13,582 nt of DNA. It comes from Gammaproteobacteria bacterium. GTDB taxonomy: Bacteria; Pseudomonadota; Gammaproteobacteria; Pseudomonadales; Azotimanducaceae_A. The translations under genes were made by a program, and so were the position numbers. Below, in pieces: positions 13,081 to 13,582 of the stretch (position 1 is the stretch's first letter; each line of letters begins with the position of its first letter). Where the stretch lies: positions 1 to 13,582 of the forward strand of contig JAPOON010000631.1 of NCBI GenBank assembly GCA_026713405.1, written 5' to 3'. The notes under the pieces are model-generated. The model was not told the origin of the DNA. It was given only the letters and a program-made list of their open reading frames with translations, and searched no databases.

Positions 13081-13524
13081 ATGCCTCATCTGATTGTCGA
13101 ATACTCCTCCAACCTCGAGGAACAGATGGACCTGGACGGTCTGATGACCAGGCTGCGCGACCGGGCAGTGGCGACCGGCGTATTTCCGCTGGGTGGTATC
13201 CGGGTGCGGGGGGAACGCCGGGACCGCTATCTGGTTGCCGATGGGGCGCCCGGCAACGGTTTCGTTCATCTCACGGCGCGCATCGGTCACGGCCGCGATG
13301 AGGAAACCCGGCGCGCGGCGGCGGAAGCGCTTTTCGAGGTGCTCGCAACGCATATGCAGGCGATCTTCGATGAGCGGGGCCTTGGCCTCTCGTTTGAAAT
13401 GGTCGAAGTGGACCCGGTGACCAGCCTGAAAAAGAACAATCTGCACGAACGCCTCGGGCGCGCGGGGAGCGAGGCGGTAGCCGACAAGACCTTGAGCGTT
13501 ACATCGCGGTCCCAGGCCCGCTGA
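13081..13524 (+). CDS. hpaF: HpaF-like 5-carboxymethyl-2-hydroxymuconate delta-isomerase
   Basis: This is a 147-residue tautomerase-superfamily enzyme that isomerises 5-carboxymethyl-2-hydroxymuconate in homoprotocatechuate catabolism. The protein starts MPHLIVEYSSN: Pro2 becomes the N-terminal catalytic proline once Met is removed. Family-typical stretches follow: ATGVFPLGGIRVR (about 35-47), FVHLTARIGHGRD (about 61-73), LSFEMVEVDP and a LKKNNLHERL end close to the HpaF terminus. The ATG at 13081 must be the start because the proline must be residue 2; no strong RBS is seen. About 20 residues after HERL extend beyond the usual length (about 126). The gene is divergent from the FAH gene, and the next gene starts 4 bp after its stop on the same strand. 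Confidence 0.88.
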   Translation: MPHLIVEYSSNLEEQMDLDGLMTRLRDRAVATGVFPLGGIRVRGERRDRYLVADGAPGNGFVHLTARIGHGRDEETRRAAAEALFEVLATHMQAIFDERGLGLSFEMVEVDPVTSLKKNNLHERLGRAGSEAVADKTLSVTSRSQAR

Positions 13525-13528
13525 GCCG

Positions 13529-13582
13529 ATGCGCTGGGGCGCTTTCCTGGTTGTCGGCGTTCTGATGGCGGCGGCGTCGGCC
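13529..13582 (+). CDS. Start of an exported protein, partial
   Basis: An ATG at 13529, four bases after the isomerase stop, opens an 18-codon frame to the window edge: MRWGAFLVVGVLMAAASA. It has a basic residue, a hydrophobic core and an ASA ending, a typical Sec signal peptide. The mature protein is outside the window, so the function cannot be stated. The position suggests co-transcription with the isomerase; a periplasmic binding protein or outer-membrane protein is a guess. Confidence 0.6.
   Translation, partial: MRWGAFLVVGVLMAAASA

Overview
The window looks like a chromosomal stretch of a GC-rich proteobacterium, most plausibly a gammaproteobacterium. The grounds are the HpaE/HpaF-type aromatic catabolism genes, the DUF5916-type outer-membrane protein, a TonB-box-like sequence of proteobacterial style and frequent GTG/TTG starts. 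No marker gene is present, so the taxonomy is inference. Both ends cut through genes.

Layout. 1-635 (-) is the front part of an amidohydrolase_2 protein resembling 2-pyrone-4,6-dicarboxylate lactonase. 643-714 holds three 24-bp tandem repeats with hairpin cores. 745-1422 (-) is a VOC-fold (extradiol-dioxygenase-like) protein, preceded by an in-frame 15-codon mini-ORF with a strong ribosome binding site (RBS). 1585-2592 (+) is a membrane-anchored glutathione S-transferase, convergent with a Bcr/CflA drug exporter (2600-3811, -). 4062-6467 (+) is a large DUF5916-type outer-membrane protein.

6449-7446 (-) is a compact cassette of three small genes with lower GC and different codon use. They encode a secreted protein with a TonB-box-like motif and a four-cysteine Ala/Gly-rich tail, a two-helix membrane protein, and a small barrel-like exported protein. 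The cassette sits between the intact DUF5916 gene and a second, degenerate copy of that gene's 3' end (7775-7870). The copy abuts the upstream region of a tRNA-Arg(CCT) gene (7923-7999). This reads as an insertion or duplication island, and it is the best candidate here for something undescribed.

8002-8958 (-) is a plant/cyanobacterial-type ferredoxin-NADP reductase. Divergent from it runs an operon: an HpaE-like aldehyde dehydrogenase, a LigA-type subunit, an unrecognised 59-codon ORF with an AT-rich core, and a LigB-type extradiol dioxygenase. The genes overlap or nearly overlap. Then come a FAH-family hydrolase/isomerase (12153-13019, -) and, divergently, an HpaF-like CHM delta-isomerase (13081-13524, +). 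The start of another exported protein lies at the right edge.

Taken together, the right half encodes a homoprotocatechuate-like meta-cleavage route: ring opening by LigAB, semialdehyde oxidation by the HpaE-like enzyme, isomerisation by the HpaF-like enzyme, and a FAH-family decarboxylase/hydrolase step. A two-subunit LigAB enzyme stands where HpaD would be expected. The FNR could supply electrons to an oxygenase outside the window. The amidohydrolase, VOC protein, GST and exporter at the left fit an aromatic or xenobiotic metabolism neighbourhood, but their substrates cannot be read from sequence.
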